NCBI RefSeq assembly: GCF_000423625.1
Contig: NZ_AUII01000006.1
Location: 1-64,000, forward strand
Source: Pseudonocardia asaccharolytica DSM 44247 = NBRC 16224
GTDB taxonomy: Bacteria > Actinomycetota > Actinomycetes > Mycobacteriales > Pseudonocardiaceae
Direction of reading: 5' to 3'
Length of the DNA: 64,000 nt
Shown here: positions 43,026 to 51,266 of the stretch, piece after piece
How the letters are laid out: every line of letters starts with the position of its first letter
Position numbering within the stretch: position 1 is the first letter of the stretch
The notes under the pieces: generated by a model
Database searches by the model: none
What the model was told of the DNA's origin: nothing
The model's input: only the letters and a program-made list of their open reading frames with translations
Translations under genes and position numbers: made by a program

Positions 43026-44362
43026 CGTGGCCCCGGCGCGAGCGCCCGCAGACCCAGCTGCTCGACCGCCGGATGGAGCTGGTCGGGCAGCGTCGCCCGC
43101 AGCAGCGCGCCGCCCTTGCCGTCCTCGGTGAGTTCCACGTCGCCGCCCAGCGCCGCGAGCCGCTCGACGTCATCGGCGAGCGCGGCCCGCACCTCGCCGG
43201 CGGGGGTCGGAAGGGCCGGGTCCGTGATCCGCACCGTCAGCCTCCCCTCGGCGTGCTCGAGGTGGACGCGCAGCGCCTCCTCCGCCGGGACACCCGCCAG
43301 ATGCTGCATCGCCGATGCCGTGAGATAGTAGATCCCCGACTCGACCTCCCAGTCCAGCCGCTCGATCGGTCCGCCGCTGAGCTGCACGGGACGCGGCAGG
43401 TCGGCCACCAGCTCGTCGAGCGCGCCCACCGGCCCCTGATCGCGCAGGACCGCCGGGTACACGCCCCTGGCGATCACCCGGAACCGCTCGAGCAGCTCGT
43501 CCAGGCCCGCGCGGGCCTTGGCGAGCCCCCGCTGGGGTTGCTCGGGATCACCGGGAGGGCCGTTGAGCGCGGCGCGGGCCGCCGCCAGGTCGCGGTGCAG
43601 CGCGGCGAGCCGGTCGGTGGTCACGTGGGAGAGCTCGGTGACGAGCCTGCGCCGCTCGACCTCGCGGGCATGGGTGAGCCGCTGCCGGGACTCCTGCAGC
43701 TGGGCGGCCAGCTCGGCCGCCCTCCGGACGCGCTGCTCGAGCTCGGTGTTGAGCGCGACGCCCCGCAGCAGCAGCCCGGCGCCGTTCGCGACGTCCTGCA
43801 TCAGCTGCTGGTCGGCCGGGGTGAGGGGGACATCCGGCTTGCCGATCGCCAGTGCCGCGCGCAGCACCGGCCCGTCGAGGACCGGGACGACGTGGTCGGT
43901 GTCCGGCCGGGCGAGCAGCACCCCGAGGTTGTCGACGGTGTGCGGGGTCGCGGTGTTCCCGTCCGGCTCCGGCGGGAACACCGCCGCGCTGACCAGCCGG
44001 TCGGAGACCGCGAGCCACAGCACCGCCCGCTGCGCGCCGGTCCCCTCCGCGAGGACCTCGGCCAGCCCGGGCAGCGCCTCGGCCAGCGTTCCGGCCCGGA
44101 TCCGCGCGGCCGCCGCCGCGAGCGCCGAGTACGGCGTGGTCTGGCGGTGCTGGGTCAGCTGCCCGACCAGGCGGTCGATATGGGGCAGCACGAGCCCGAG
44201 TCCGCCCGCGGCCACCAGTGCGGCCGCGAACGGCGCCAGCAGGTCCAGCCGCTCGGCCCCGAGAACCAGCCCGGCCACGGCGAGGACCGCGAGGAACACC
44301 ACGGCGACATAGCAGCCGACCAGCAGCAGGCGCAGCACCCTCGCCACGATCATCCGCGTCAT
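43022..44362 (-). CDS. degenerate sensor histidine kinase-like membrane protein
   Basis: 446 residues. Two N-terminal membrane helices (VLRLLLVGCYVAVVFLAVLA and LLAPFAAALVAAGGLGLV), a GAF-like region (about 95-215), then a DHp-like helix REVERRRLVTELSHVTTDRL. Aligned with the normal RRRLERDLHDGAQ, the phosphoacceptor position is Ser245, with His246 one place later and no following Asp. The ATPase-like part lacks an N-box (IYYLTASAMQHLA in its place) and a GxG lid. It is therefore probably a pseudokinase that dimerises with or regulates the neighbouring kinases. It starts 36 bases after the response regulator gene. Confidence 0.82.
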   Translation of the reverse strand: MTRMIVARVLRLLLVGCYVAVVFLAVLAVAGLVLGAERLDLLAPFAAALVAAGGLGLVLPHIDRLVGQLTQHRQTTPYSALAAAAARIRAGTLAEALPGLAEVLAEGTGAQRAVLWLAVSDRLVSAAVFPPEPDGNTATPHTVDNLGVLLARPDTDHVVPVLDGPVLRAALAIGKPDVPLTPADQQLMQDVANGAGLLLRGVALNTELEQRVRRAAELAAQLQESRQRLTHAREVERRRLVTELSHVTTDRLAALHRDLAAARAALNGPPGDPEQPQRGLAKARAGLDELLERFRVIARGVYPAVLRDQGPVGALDELVADLPRPVQLSGGPIERLDWEVESGIYYLTASAMQHLAGVPAEEALRVHLEHAEGRLTVRITDPALPTPAGEVRAALADDVERLAALGGDVELTEDGKGGALLRATLPDQLHPAVEQLGLRALAPGPR

Positions 44363-44398
44363 CGCCCACCGCGCCCCCGTCGCTTATCCCGGCGTCGG

Positions 44399-45064
44399 CT
44401 ACTCGCCGTCGCGCTGCGACCGCAGGTAGGTCAGGACGGCCAGCACCCTTCGGTGGTGCTCGGCGGTGTCGGCGTGCAGCCCGAGCTTGCCGAAGATGCT
44501 CGCGATGTGTTTCTCGACGGCCTTGGGCGTCACGAACAGCTGCCCGGCGATACCGTTGTTCGAGCGGCCCTCGGCCATCAGCCGCAGCACGTCGAGCTCC
44601 CGTTCCGACAGCGCCGCGACGACGTCCTTCTTGTCTCCGCGCGGCCGCTCCACCAGCCGTTTCGCCAGCACCGGCTCGATGACGATCTCACCGGCGTCGA
44701 TCCGGCTCAGGGTGTCGGTGAGGACGTCGACGCTGCCCACCTTCTCCTTGAGCCGGTACCCGATCGCTTCGGTGCCGATCTGCAGGATCCGCATCAGGTA
44801 GTGCGACTCCGCATAGTGCGAGAGGAACAGCAGCCCCATCGCGGGATGCGCGGCGCGCAGCCGCTCGGCGGTCACCAGGCCCCCGTCGGGTTCGGGCGGC
44901 ATCCGGATGTCCAGGATCGCGACGTCCGCGGATTGGTTCGCCAGCAGCGCGACGAGCTCGTCGCCACCCGCCGCGCAGGCCACGACCTCGTGCCCGGCAG
45001 CCCGCAGCAGCATCAGCAGGCCCTCCCGGAACAGGGCTCCATCCTCGGCAAGGGCTACTCGCAT
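44399..45064 (-). CDS. LuxR/NarL-type response regulator
   Basis: 221 residues: receiver domain with VALAEDGALFREGL, phosphoacceptor Asp in VAILDIRMPPEPDGG, Ser in LLFLSHYAE and Lys in YRLKEKVG. A LuxR HTH follows (LSERELDVLRLMAEGRSNNG, then QLFVTPKAVEKHIASIFGKL). The extended PPEPDGG loop and YAESHYLMRILQIG helix match the actinomycete subgroup paired with HisKA_3 kinases. It overlaps the upstream small kinase-like gene by 10 bases and is the only DNA-binding output in the four-gene cluster, so all three kinase-like proteins probably act through it. Confidence 0.93.
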   Translation of the reverse strand: MRVALAEDGALFREGLLMLLRAAGHEVVACAAGGDELVALLANQSADVAILDIRMPPEPDGGLVTAERLRAAHPAMGLLFLSHYAESHYLMRILQIGTEAIGYRLKEKVGSVDVLTDTLSRIDAGEIVIEPVLAKRLVERPRGDKKDVVAALSERELDVLRLMAEGRSNNGIAGQLFVTPKAVEKHIASIFGKLGLHADTAEHHRRVLAVLTYLRSQRDGE

Positions 45065-45723
45065 GGGATCCTCGCAGTGATCGTCCCGGTTCCGCCTCCG
45101 GCGGCGACGTCGACCGTTCCACCCAGGGGCCGGACCTGGTAGTCCACCACCTCGGCGTGCCGCGTGTCGACGCCGGTCAGCGACAGGACCAGCACGCCGT
45201 CGGCGGCATCGACCACCACCGCGACCGGCCCCGACCCGGGCGCGAGCACGGCCAGCAGCTCGCCGACGGCGAAGTAGGCGGCGCCCTCCGCGGCCGCACC
45301 GAACCTGCTGGCGGTGGTCGTGACGTGCACCGGCACGTCGGCCCGGTCCGCCAGCTCGCGCAGCGCCGGGCCGAGGCCCGCCTCGTCCAGCAGCGGCGGA
45401 TAGATCTTTCCCGCGACGTCGCGCAGCTCCTGCAGGACCGCGTGCAACTCGTCCTGCAACCCGTCGATCGACTCCTGCAGGACCGCCTCGTCCGCGGGAA
45501 CCCGATGCCGGAACAACCCGAGCTGCAGGGACAGCGCGGAGATCCGCAGCGCGGCGCCGTCGTGCAGCTGCCGCTCCAGCCGCCGCCGGCGCAGCCACTG
45601 CTCGCGTCCCTGACGCCGGCGCTGCTCACCCGCGGGCTCGGGGATGCGCTCGGCCCGGTCGGGTGGGTCGGCGGGACGATGCCCGGACGCGTCACCGGTG
45701 CGCTGCGCGGGCTCGAGCGTCAT
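45055..45723 (-). CDS. small soluble histidine kinase-like protein
   Basis: 222 residues without membrane helices or sensor domain. The DHp helix RRRRLERQLHDGAALRISAL carries a normal phosphoacceptor His54. The ATPase-like half is unusual: the N-box position reads GAAYFAVGELLAVLA, without the paired Asn, and only a weak glycine-rich end is left (GGGTGTITARIP). It may accept phosphate from, or transfer it to, a partner rather than autophosphorylate. First gene of the operon (small kinase, regulator, pseudokinase, large kinase), divergent from the Hsp70-propeller gene across about 180 bases. Confidence 0.82.
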   Translation of the reverse strand: MTLEPAQRTGDASGHRPADPPDRAERIPEPAGEQRRRQGREQWLRRRRLERQLHDGAALRISALSLQLGLFRHRVPADEAVLQESIDGLQDELHAVLQELRDVAGKIYPPLLDEAGLGPALRELADRADVPVHVTTTASRFGAAAEGAAYFAVGELLAVLAPGSGPVAVVVDAADGVLVLSLTGVDTRHAEVVDYQVRPLGGTVDVAAGGGTGTITARIPCE

Positions 45724-45900
45724 GGGAAGATCCTGACCCCCGCCGGGCGGGCCGGGAAGGGGGGCGAACCCCACCTCGCGGGTCGGGTTCTCCCCGAATC
45801 CGCGGTATCCGGCTAACACCGATCTGACTCTTCTCGACTGTGCAGGTATCGGCTCGGACGTGATTCTCGTTACGATGGCAACCCGCTCAGAGGAGTCGCG

Positions 45901-48474
45901 GTGACCTACAACCTCGGCGTCGATCTCGGCACGACATTCGTCGCTGCCGCGATCGCGCATGAGTCCCGGGTCGAGATGTTCACCCTGGGCGACCGGTCCG
46001 TGGTCACTCCCGCCGTCGTCTACCTGCGCGAGGACGGCACGGTGGTCACCGGCGACGCCGCGGGCCGCCGGGCGGTGAGCAGCCCCGAGCGGGTGGGCCG
46101 CGAGTTCAAGCGCAGGCTCGGCGACCCCACGCCGGTGATGCTGGGCGGCGCCGCGTACGCGGTCACCGCGCTGCTGGGCGCGCTGCTGCGCGACGTCCTC
46201 ACCCGGGTCACCGAGACCGAGGGCGAGGCACCCGACCAGGTCGTGCTCACCCATCCGGCCAACTGGGGCCCGTTCCGCCGCGAGCTGTTCGAGGAGGTCC
46301 CGCAGGCCGCGGGGCTCACCGCCCCGCGACTGGTCACCGAGCCGGAGGCGGCGGCGGCCCACTACGCCGCGTCCCGCGACCTCGCCGACGGTGACACCGT
46401 CGCGGTCTACGACCTCGGCGGGGGCACGTTCGACGCCACCGTCCTGCGCAAACAGGCGGAGGCAATCGAGATCCTCGGCATCCCGGAGGGGATCGAACGC
46501 CTCGGCGGCGTCGACTTCGACGAGGCGATCCTGTCGCATATCAACTACGCCTCCGGCGGCACGCTGTCCGAGCTGGACATGGGCGATCCGCAGACCGCGA
46601 TCGCGCTGGCCCGGCTGCGTCAGGACTGCGTACTGGCCAAGGAGGCTCTGTCGATCGACACCGAGACCACGATCCCGGTGTTCCTCCCCAACCGGCACTT
46701 CGACGTCCGGCTGACCCGGGCGGAGTTCGAGGACATGGTGCGGGCCCCGGTCGAGTCGACGATCGTGGCGCTGGAGCGGACGCTGCGCTCGGCGAACGTC
46801 ACACCCGAGCAGCTCACCGCGGTGCTGCTGGTCGGCGGATCGTCCCGGATCCCGCTGATCGCCTCGATGCTCTCCGCGGCGTTGCGGCGCCCGACCGTCG
46901 TCGACGCTCACCCGAAGTACGCGGTCGCGCTCGGCGCCGCCGCGCTGGCCGGGGCCCCCGCGGGCGCCCCCGCCCCGAGCACCATCATCGTCCCCGACGA
47001 GCGGGAACCACCGGCGCGGGCGGCCGCGGGATCGACCGCAGCCGCCGCGGCGGCTGCGTCCTCCGGGCCGCCGGGGCAGTCCGGATGGGGTGGGTCTGCG
47101 AACGGATCGTCCGTCGGACGGGAGGCCCTCACCGGCGCGGCCGCCGTGGCCGCTCCGCCGCGCTCGCCGGCGCCCGATCCGCGCCCGGGGGTGGGCGGCT
47201 CCGTGCCACCCGGCGTGCCGCCCGGCGCGATCCCCAGCCAGCATTCGCCGCAGCCGGGGGCCACCACGGGCCGGATGGGTCCCGGTGGACCGCCGGCAGG
47301 CCCGCCGAACGCCTGGCCAGGGCCGCCCGGTGCTCCGCCGGGCGATATCTCCCCGGGCCCGCCGCCGCCCACCTCCCCCGGCGGGGGCAGGCGGACGCTG
47401 CTGATCGTCTCCGCGGTCGTGGCGCTGCTGGCGCTGGTCGGCCTGCTCGGCTACGTCGCGGTCGACCGGTTCGGGAACCCGCAACCGCCCGTCGCCGAGT
47501 CCACCGATCCGAATGCCGGCGGCGCGGGCCAGGGCGGCCCGGGTACCGCCGCGGTCGCCACCAGCGTGCCGATCCCGACGATCGGCCCCACCATCCCGGT
47601 CGGACGCACCCCGGGTTTCGTCACCGCCTCCCCCAACGGCAAGCTGCTCTACATCGCGGGCCGCAACGCCGGGATCGTCACGGTCGTCGACACCGCGGTC
47701 AACCAGGTCACCGCCACCATTCCGATCAGCGCGGGACCACCGCAGTACCTCGCCTTCTCCCCCGACGGCAAACGCGTGTATGTGAGCGTCTTCAACGAGG
47801 CCCGCACCGTCAACGTCGTCGCCGTCCTCGACACGACCACCAACTCGGTGATCGCGACGATCCCGGTCAACACCCGGCCCTTCGCGCTGGCTGTTCAGCC
47901 CGGCGGGAAGCGGCTCTACGTCCCCAACCACGACTCGGGCAACGTGTCCGTGATCGACACGAGCAACAACGCCCTGCTGGACACCATCACGGTGGCTCGC
48001 AACCCGCACTGGGTGGCGTTCTCCCCGGACGGCACCCGCGCCTACACCGCCAACCACGAGTCGAACCTGGTCTCGGTCCTCGACACCGCCACCGACACCG
48101 TCATCGCCGAGGTTCCGGTGGGGACCAGCCCGCACAGCGTCGCCGTGCATCCAACCCGGCCGCTGGTCGCGAACGTCAACTACGACAGCGCGTCGGTGTC
48201 GGTGATCGACACCAACACCCAGAAGGTCGTCGCGACGGTTCCGGTGGGCAAGAACCCGCAGAACATCGTGTGGGCCCCGGACGGGCGCTTCGCCTACACC
48301 GCGAACGTCACCGAGGGCACCGTCTCGGTGATCAATGCCGAGACCTTCCAGGTCACCGCGACCATCCCGACCGGGAAGTCGCCCACGAGCATCGCGGTGC
48401 TGCCCAACGGCAAGCAAGCCTACGTGACCAACCTCGAGGACGGGACCCTGCGGATCCTGGAGATCGGGACCTGA
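45901..48474 (+). CDS. membrane-spanning Hsp70 ATPase / YVTN beta-propeller protein
   Basis: 857 residues. 1-355: actin-fold Hsp70 ATPase (GVDLGTTFVAAAIA phosphate-1 loop, VTEPEAAAAHYAA, phosphate-2 loop DLGGGTFDAT from Asp171, VLLVGGSSRIPLI). The peptide-binding domain of DnaK is absent. 356-497: Pro/Gly-rich linker. About 499-523: one membrane span (LLIVSAVVALLALVGLLGYV). 545-857: about seven YVTN repeats (G..P..VA..PDG...Y..N..S..VSVIDT), one outward-facing beta-propeller. GTG start with GAGGAG upstream. Divergent from the kinase cluster. Function unknown; the layout suggests a sensor passing an outside signal to a nucleotide-driven switch inside. Confidence 0.9.
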   Translation: MTYNLGVDLGTTFVAAAIAHESRVEMFTLGDRSVVTPAVVYLREDGTVVTGDAAGRRAVSSPERVGREFKRRLGDPTPVMLGGAAYAVTALLGALLRDVLTRVTETEGEAPDQVVLTHPANWGPFRRELFEEVPQAAGLTAPRLVTEPEAAAAHYAASRDLADGDTVAVYDLGGGTFDATVLRKQAEAIEILGIPEGIERLGGVDFDEAILSHINYASGGTLSELDMGDPQTAIALARLRQDCVLAKEALSIDTETTIPVFLPNRHFDVRLTRAEFEDMVRAPVESTIVALERTLRSANVTPEQLTAVLLVGGSSRIPLIASMLSAALRRPTVVDAHPKYAVALGAAALAGAPAGAPAPSTIIVPDEREPPARAAAGSTAAAAAAASSGPPGQSGWGGSANGSSVGREALTGAAAVAAPPRSPAPDPRPGVGGSVPPGVPPGAIPSQHSPQPGATTGRMGPGGPPAGPPNAWPGPPGAPPGDISPGPPPPTSPGGGRRTLLIVSAVVALLALVGLLGYVAVDRFGNPQPPVAESTDPNAGGAGQGGPGTAAVATSVPIPTIGPTIPVGRTPGFVTASPNGKLLYIAGRNAGIVTVVDTAVNQVTATIPISAGPPQYLAFSPDGKRVYVSVFNEARTVNVVAVLDTTTNSVIATIPVNTRPFALAVQPGGKRLYVPNHDSGNVSVIDTSNNALLDTITVARNPHWVAFSPDGTRAYTANHESNLVSVLDTATDTVIAEVPVGTSPHSVAVHPTRPLVANVNYDSASVSVIDTNTQKVVATVPVGKNPQNIVWAPDGRFAYTANVTEGTVSVINAETFQVTATIPTGKSPTSIAVLPNGKQAYVTNLEDGTLRILEIGT

Positions 48475-48482
48475 CCCGACGG

Positions 48483-48532
48483 GTTGTCCCTACCCGCGGC
48501 GGCGGGTTCGCCCCGGCGTTGTGAGGGACAAC
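48483..48532. terminator. two-part hairpin after the Hsp70-propeller gene
   Basis: Outer arms GTTGTCCCT (48483-48491) and AGGGACAAC (48524-48532) enclose an inner stem ACCCGC/GCGGGT (48492-48497 with 48502-48507). It lies nine bases after the stop at 48474 and before the next gene, so a terminator role is likely. Confidence 0.6.
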
Positions 48533-48607
48533 GTGATGGCTGGCCGAAGGCCCGGCGGCGCATCCTGCAGGGGCCCGGGAAGAACCGGCTCCGGAAGGAG
48601 ACCCACG

Positions 48608-48787
48608 ATGGTCACGACGCTGTCCGCCCCGCTCACCCGCCGGGACCGGTGCGACCGCTGCGGCGCCGCCGCCAAGGTCAGGGCCGTGCTGCCGGCCGGT
48701 AGCGAGCTCCTGTTCTGCGAGCACCACGCCCGCGCCCACCGATCCGGCCTGCACGCCGCCGGCGCACGCCTCAGCCCGGAGCAGTGA
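48608..48787 (+). CDS. DUF7455-type small zinc-binding protein
   Basis: 59 residues. A zinc-ribbon-like core DRCDRCGAAAKVRAVLPAGS then ELLFCEHHARAH supplies two Cys (CDRC) and Cys-x2-His as likely ligands. The family is small, cytoplasmic, and restricted as far as I know to actinobacteria; function unknown. GGAAGGAG lies seven bases before the ATG, so this start is preferred to one at 48521. A paralogue with the same core lies at 50969-51154, on the other side of the two exporter genes. Confidence 0.85.
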   Translation: MVTTLSAPLTRRDRCDRCGAAAKVRAVLPAGSELLFCEHHARAHRSGLHAAGARLSPEQ

Positions 48788-48828
48788 CCGGGCGCGCGCC
48801 GGTTCTGCGCGGGATCGCGTCGCCACGA

Positions 48829-49731
48829 TCAGGAGTGGGCCCGCTGACCCGCGGCCCTCTCGTCGGCCTCGCCGTCGTGCTCATGTGTCACGTCCGGGTC
48901 GAGCAGCTCCGACCGGGCCAGCAGGATCGTCCCCGCACCGATCAGCCCCGCGCCCGCGAGCGTGCCGGCCAGGAAGGGCCAGCCGCGGGCGTGCTCGCCG
49001 AACACCACCAGCCCCCACGCCACCGACACCAACGGGTTGACCAGGGTGAAACCGGGCTGGGAGGCGACGAGGTTGCCCGCGGACAGCGCGTTCTGCAGCA
49101 GGAAGAACGAGATCGGGCCCAGCACCGCGACACCGTAGGTCTGCCAGGTGGTGAAGAGACCCCCGCCGTGGGTCACCGTGGCACCGACGCCGGCGATCAG
49201 GGCGGAGTTCAGCCCGAACGCGGCGCCGGTCGCGATGCCGAGCAGCGCGGCCCGGTGCTCGCGACGCCCCCGGTGACCCAGCACCACGATCGCGGCGATC
49301 GCCGCCGCCGTCACCCCGATCCCCAACGCCCACGTCGCGCCCGGGACGGCCCCCGGATCGCCGTCGCTGGGGGCCAGGCAGGCCACGAACGCCACGAGCC
49401 CGGCCGACTGCATCCCGATCGCCAGCCAGTCGCGGGCCGCAAGCCGCATCCGGAACGCCCACGACGCCATGACCAGGGTGAACGGCAGTTCGGCCACCAG
49501 CAGCGGCTGGACAAGGGCGATCCGCGACAACGAGATCGACACCGCATGCAGCACGAAACCGGCGATCATCGAGCAGATGCCGAGCAGCCACACCGGATGG
49601 CGAAGCAGGTCGCGGATCATTCCGATCGAGAACTCCGCGGACTCGGGTTGATCCCTCGTCGTGCGACGCTGCAACACCGACGCCAGCGCGTTCAGCAACG
49701 CCGCCACCAGCATGAGCGCAACACCGAGCAC
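48829..49731 (-). CDS. DMT-superfamily transporter
   Basis: About 300 residues with nine or ten membrane helices in two repeats, as in EamA-like drug/metabolite exporters. It begins VLGVALMLVAALLNALASVL and contains RHPVWLLGICSMIAGFVLHA, ALVQPLLVAELPFTLVMA, ISFFLLQNALSAGNLVASQP and PGFTLVNPLVSVAWGLVVFG. The Q-P and LVNP motifs are like the DMT branch annotated as magnesium or unknown transporters. The substrate is not deducible. The GTG at 49731 is taken, with ATG at 49713 possible. Its gene lies 65 bases downstream of the rhtA-like gene on the same strand. Confidence 0.78.
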   Translation of the reverse strand: MLGVALMLVAALLNALASVLQRRTTRDQPESAEFSIGMIRDLLRHPVWLLGICSMIAGFVLHAVSISLSRIALVQPLLVAELPFTLVMASWAFRMRLAARDWLAIGMQSAGLVAFVACLAPSDGDPGAVPGATWALGIGVTAAAIAAIVVLGHRGRREHRAALLGIATGAAFGLNSALIAGVGATVTHGGGLFTTWQTYGVAVLGPISFFLLQNALSAGNLVASQPGFTLVNPLVSVAWGLVVFGEHARGWPFLAGTLAGAGLIGAGTILLARSELLDPDVTHEHDGEADERAAGQRAHS

Positions 49732-49796
49732 ACCGCTGGTTACCCGGTTCCAAACACGGGCCCGCCCGATTCCGCCGGCATCCGGGACGAATTCCG

Positions 49797-50690
49797 TTAC
49801 TCTCCGTAGTAGTCTGTCGCCCTTCGATCCCGCCCGACCGGACCGTCTCCGTCGCGGGAACGCAGCCCGACGGCGATCACCACGGCGACGATCCCGAGCG
49901 TCTCCAGCCCGCCGGGCACCTGGCCGAGACCGATCAACCCGACGACCGTCGCGGTCGCCGGCAGCAGCGCCAGCAGCACCGCGAACCGAGCCCGCCCGAG
50001 GCGCCGCAGGACGACCTGGTCGAGCACATAGGGCAGCGCGCTGGACAGCACACCCACCCCGAGGCCGATGAGCAGGACCTTCGGCTCCGCCAGTGCGGGA
50101 ACCGCCCGGTCGTCGAGCAACAGCACCGGCAGCAGCGCCGCGGCGGCCAGCGTGAAGCCCACCGTCATGTCGTCGAGGCCGTTGCCACCGCTGGCAACGC
50201 GCTTGCCGAGCAGGATGTAGGCGGCCCACAGGGCCGCCGCCGCGAGTGCCCACAGCACCCCCGACGGGCTGCCCGACCAGCGCACATCCGCGATGAGCGC
50301 GACGCCGAGGGCGGCCAGCACGACGGCGGCGACATCCCGCACCCGCCGCGAGGCCAGCCCCGCCACGGCGACCGGCCCGCAGAACTCCAGCGCAACAGCC
50401 GTACCCAGCGGCAACCGGGCGATCGCCGCGTAGAAGGCGATGTTCATTCCCGCCGTGGCCAGACCGAACGCAACCGCCGGACCCAGCCGGCCGCCGCGCC
50501 ATGCGGCAGCGCCGGGCCGTCGCCAGACCAGCAGGACCACCGCGGCCCCGACGATCCGTAACACCGCGACGGAGGTGGGCGAGAGAAGGTCGAACAGACC
50601 GACCGCGAGGGCCGCCCCGACATACATGGAGGTGCCCCCGACGACGAACAGGACGGGAGCCGGAACCCGGTCTCGCATCCCGCCCCGCAC
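49797..50690 (-). CDS. EamA/RhtA-like amino acid exporter
   Basis: 297 residues with ten membrane helices. The most telling block is AGMNIAFYAAIARLPLGTAV followed by ALEFCGPVAVAG, the motif of E. coli RhtA (GMNYLFYLSI..PLG.AVALEF.GPL). The second half has SSALPYVLDQVVLRRLGRARF, also RhtA-like. RhtA exports threonine and homoserine; this protein may export similar amino acids. GTG start at 50690; ATG at 50678 is possible. The gene heads a two-gene unit with the DMT transporter downstream. Confidence 0.8.
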   Translation of the reverse strand: MRGGMRDRVPAPVLFVVGGTSMYVGAALAVGLFDLLSPTSVAVLRIVGAAVVLLVWRRPGAAAWRGGRLGPAVAFGLATAGMNIAFYAAIARLPLGTAVALEFCGPVAVAGLASRRVRDVAAVVLAALGVALIADVRWSGSPSGVLWALAAAALWAAYILLGKRVASGGNGLDDMTVGFTLAAAALLPVLLLDDRAVPALAEPKVLLIGLGVGVLSSALPYVLDQVVLRRLGRARFAVLLALLPATATVVGLIGLGQVPGGLETLGIVAVVIAVGLRSRDGDGPVGRDRRATDYYGE

Positions 50691-50968
50691 GACTGCGCAG
50701 CGTAGTCGTCACCCGCGAGGCGATGACGGAGGACACCTTGCGATGGTGACGCCTCGCACCGCATTATTCACTCGTAGTCAACTGAATCTGCGGATGTTCA
50801 CCGCCGCGACGCCCCGTCGATCTCCACTGGCAAACGTGACGGTTGTCGCGACGGAAATCGGGAACATCCGCAGGGGTGCTGTACGTCTGCAAGAGTGGGC
50901 GCACCGCGCGAGCGGTCGTCACAGCAAGCGATACCGGGGAACCGGTGTCGAGACGGAGGGAGACCGCT

Positions 50969-51154
50969 GTGCAGCCAGGAACACTCACCCGGCCTGAGTT
51001 GACCGCCGCCGACCGCTGTGACCGATGCGGAGCGGCTGCAAAGGTCCGTGCCGTACTGCCGTCCGGCGGAGAGCTCCTCTTCTGTGGGCACCACGCGCGA
51101 GCGCACGCGGCCAAGCTGCGCGAGCTGGACGTCGAACTGCAGTCTGGCGCTTGA
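50969..51154 (+). CDS. DUF7455-type small zinc-binding protein, second copy
   Basis: 61 residues with core DRCDRCGAAAKVRAVLPSGG then ELLFCGHHARAHAAKL, nearly the same as the copy at 48608-48787; the flanking sequence is different. GTG start at 50969 follows GGAGGGAG. A perfect hairpin follows the stop. The helicase gene converges on it. In other actinomycetes a protein of this kind usually lies beside the helicase and DUF3039 genes, so this is probably the ancestral copy and the other one a duplicate. Confidence 0.85.
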   Translation: MQPGTLTRPELTAADRCDRCGAAAKVRAVLPSGGELLFCGHHARAHAAKLRELDVELQSGA

Positions 51155-51191
51155 TCGAGGCCGGCGATCAGGCCGGCCTTCCGCGAACACC

Positions 51192-51227
51192 CGGCAGGGC
51201 GGGAACCGCATGGTTCCCGCCCTGCCG
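51192..51227. terminator. perfect 16-bp hairpin between DUF7455 and helicase genes
   Basis: Arms 51192-51207 (CGGCAGGGCGGGAACC) and 51212-51227 are exactly complementary with a GCAT loop, followed by TCTTCGCT. It lies between two convergent stop codons and can serve both genes. Confidence 0.88.
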
Positions 51228-51266
51228 TCTTCGCTCCCCGCGAGTGCGAGCCCCCGCGCACGGGGG

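Noticed and set aside
43022-44362. Annotation of the middle kinase-like protein as an active histidine kinase
   Set aside because: The aligned phosphoacceptor is Ser, and the N-box and glycine-rich lid are absent, so an active kinase is not supported.
45055-48417. A 1120-codon open frame on the minus strand antisense to the Hsp70-propeller gene
   Set aside because: Only its last 222 codons (the small kinase-like gene) show a family pattern. The rest is Asp/Arg/Val-rich, has no domain signature, and is the expected by-product of third-position GC bias opposite a real gene.
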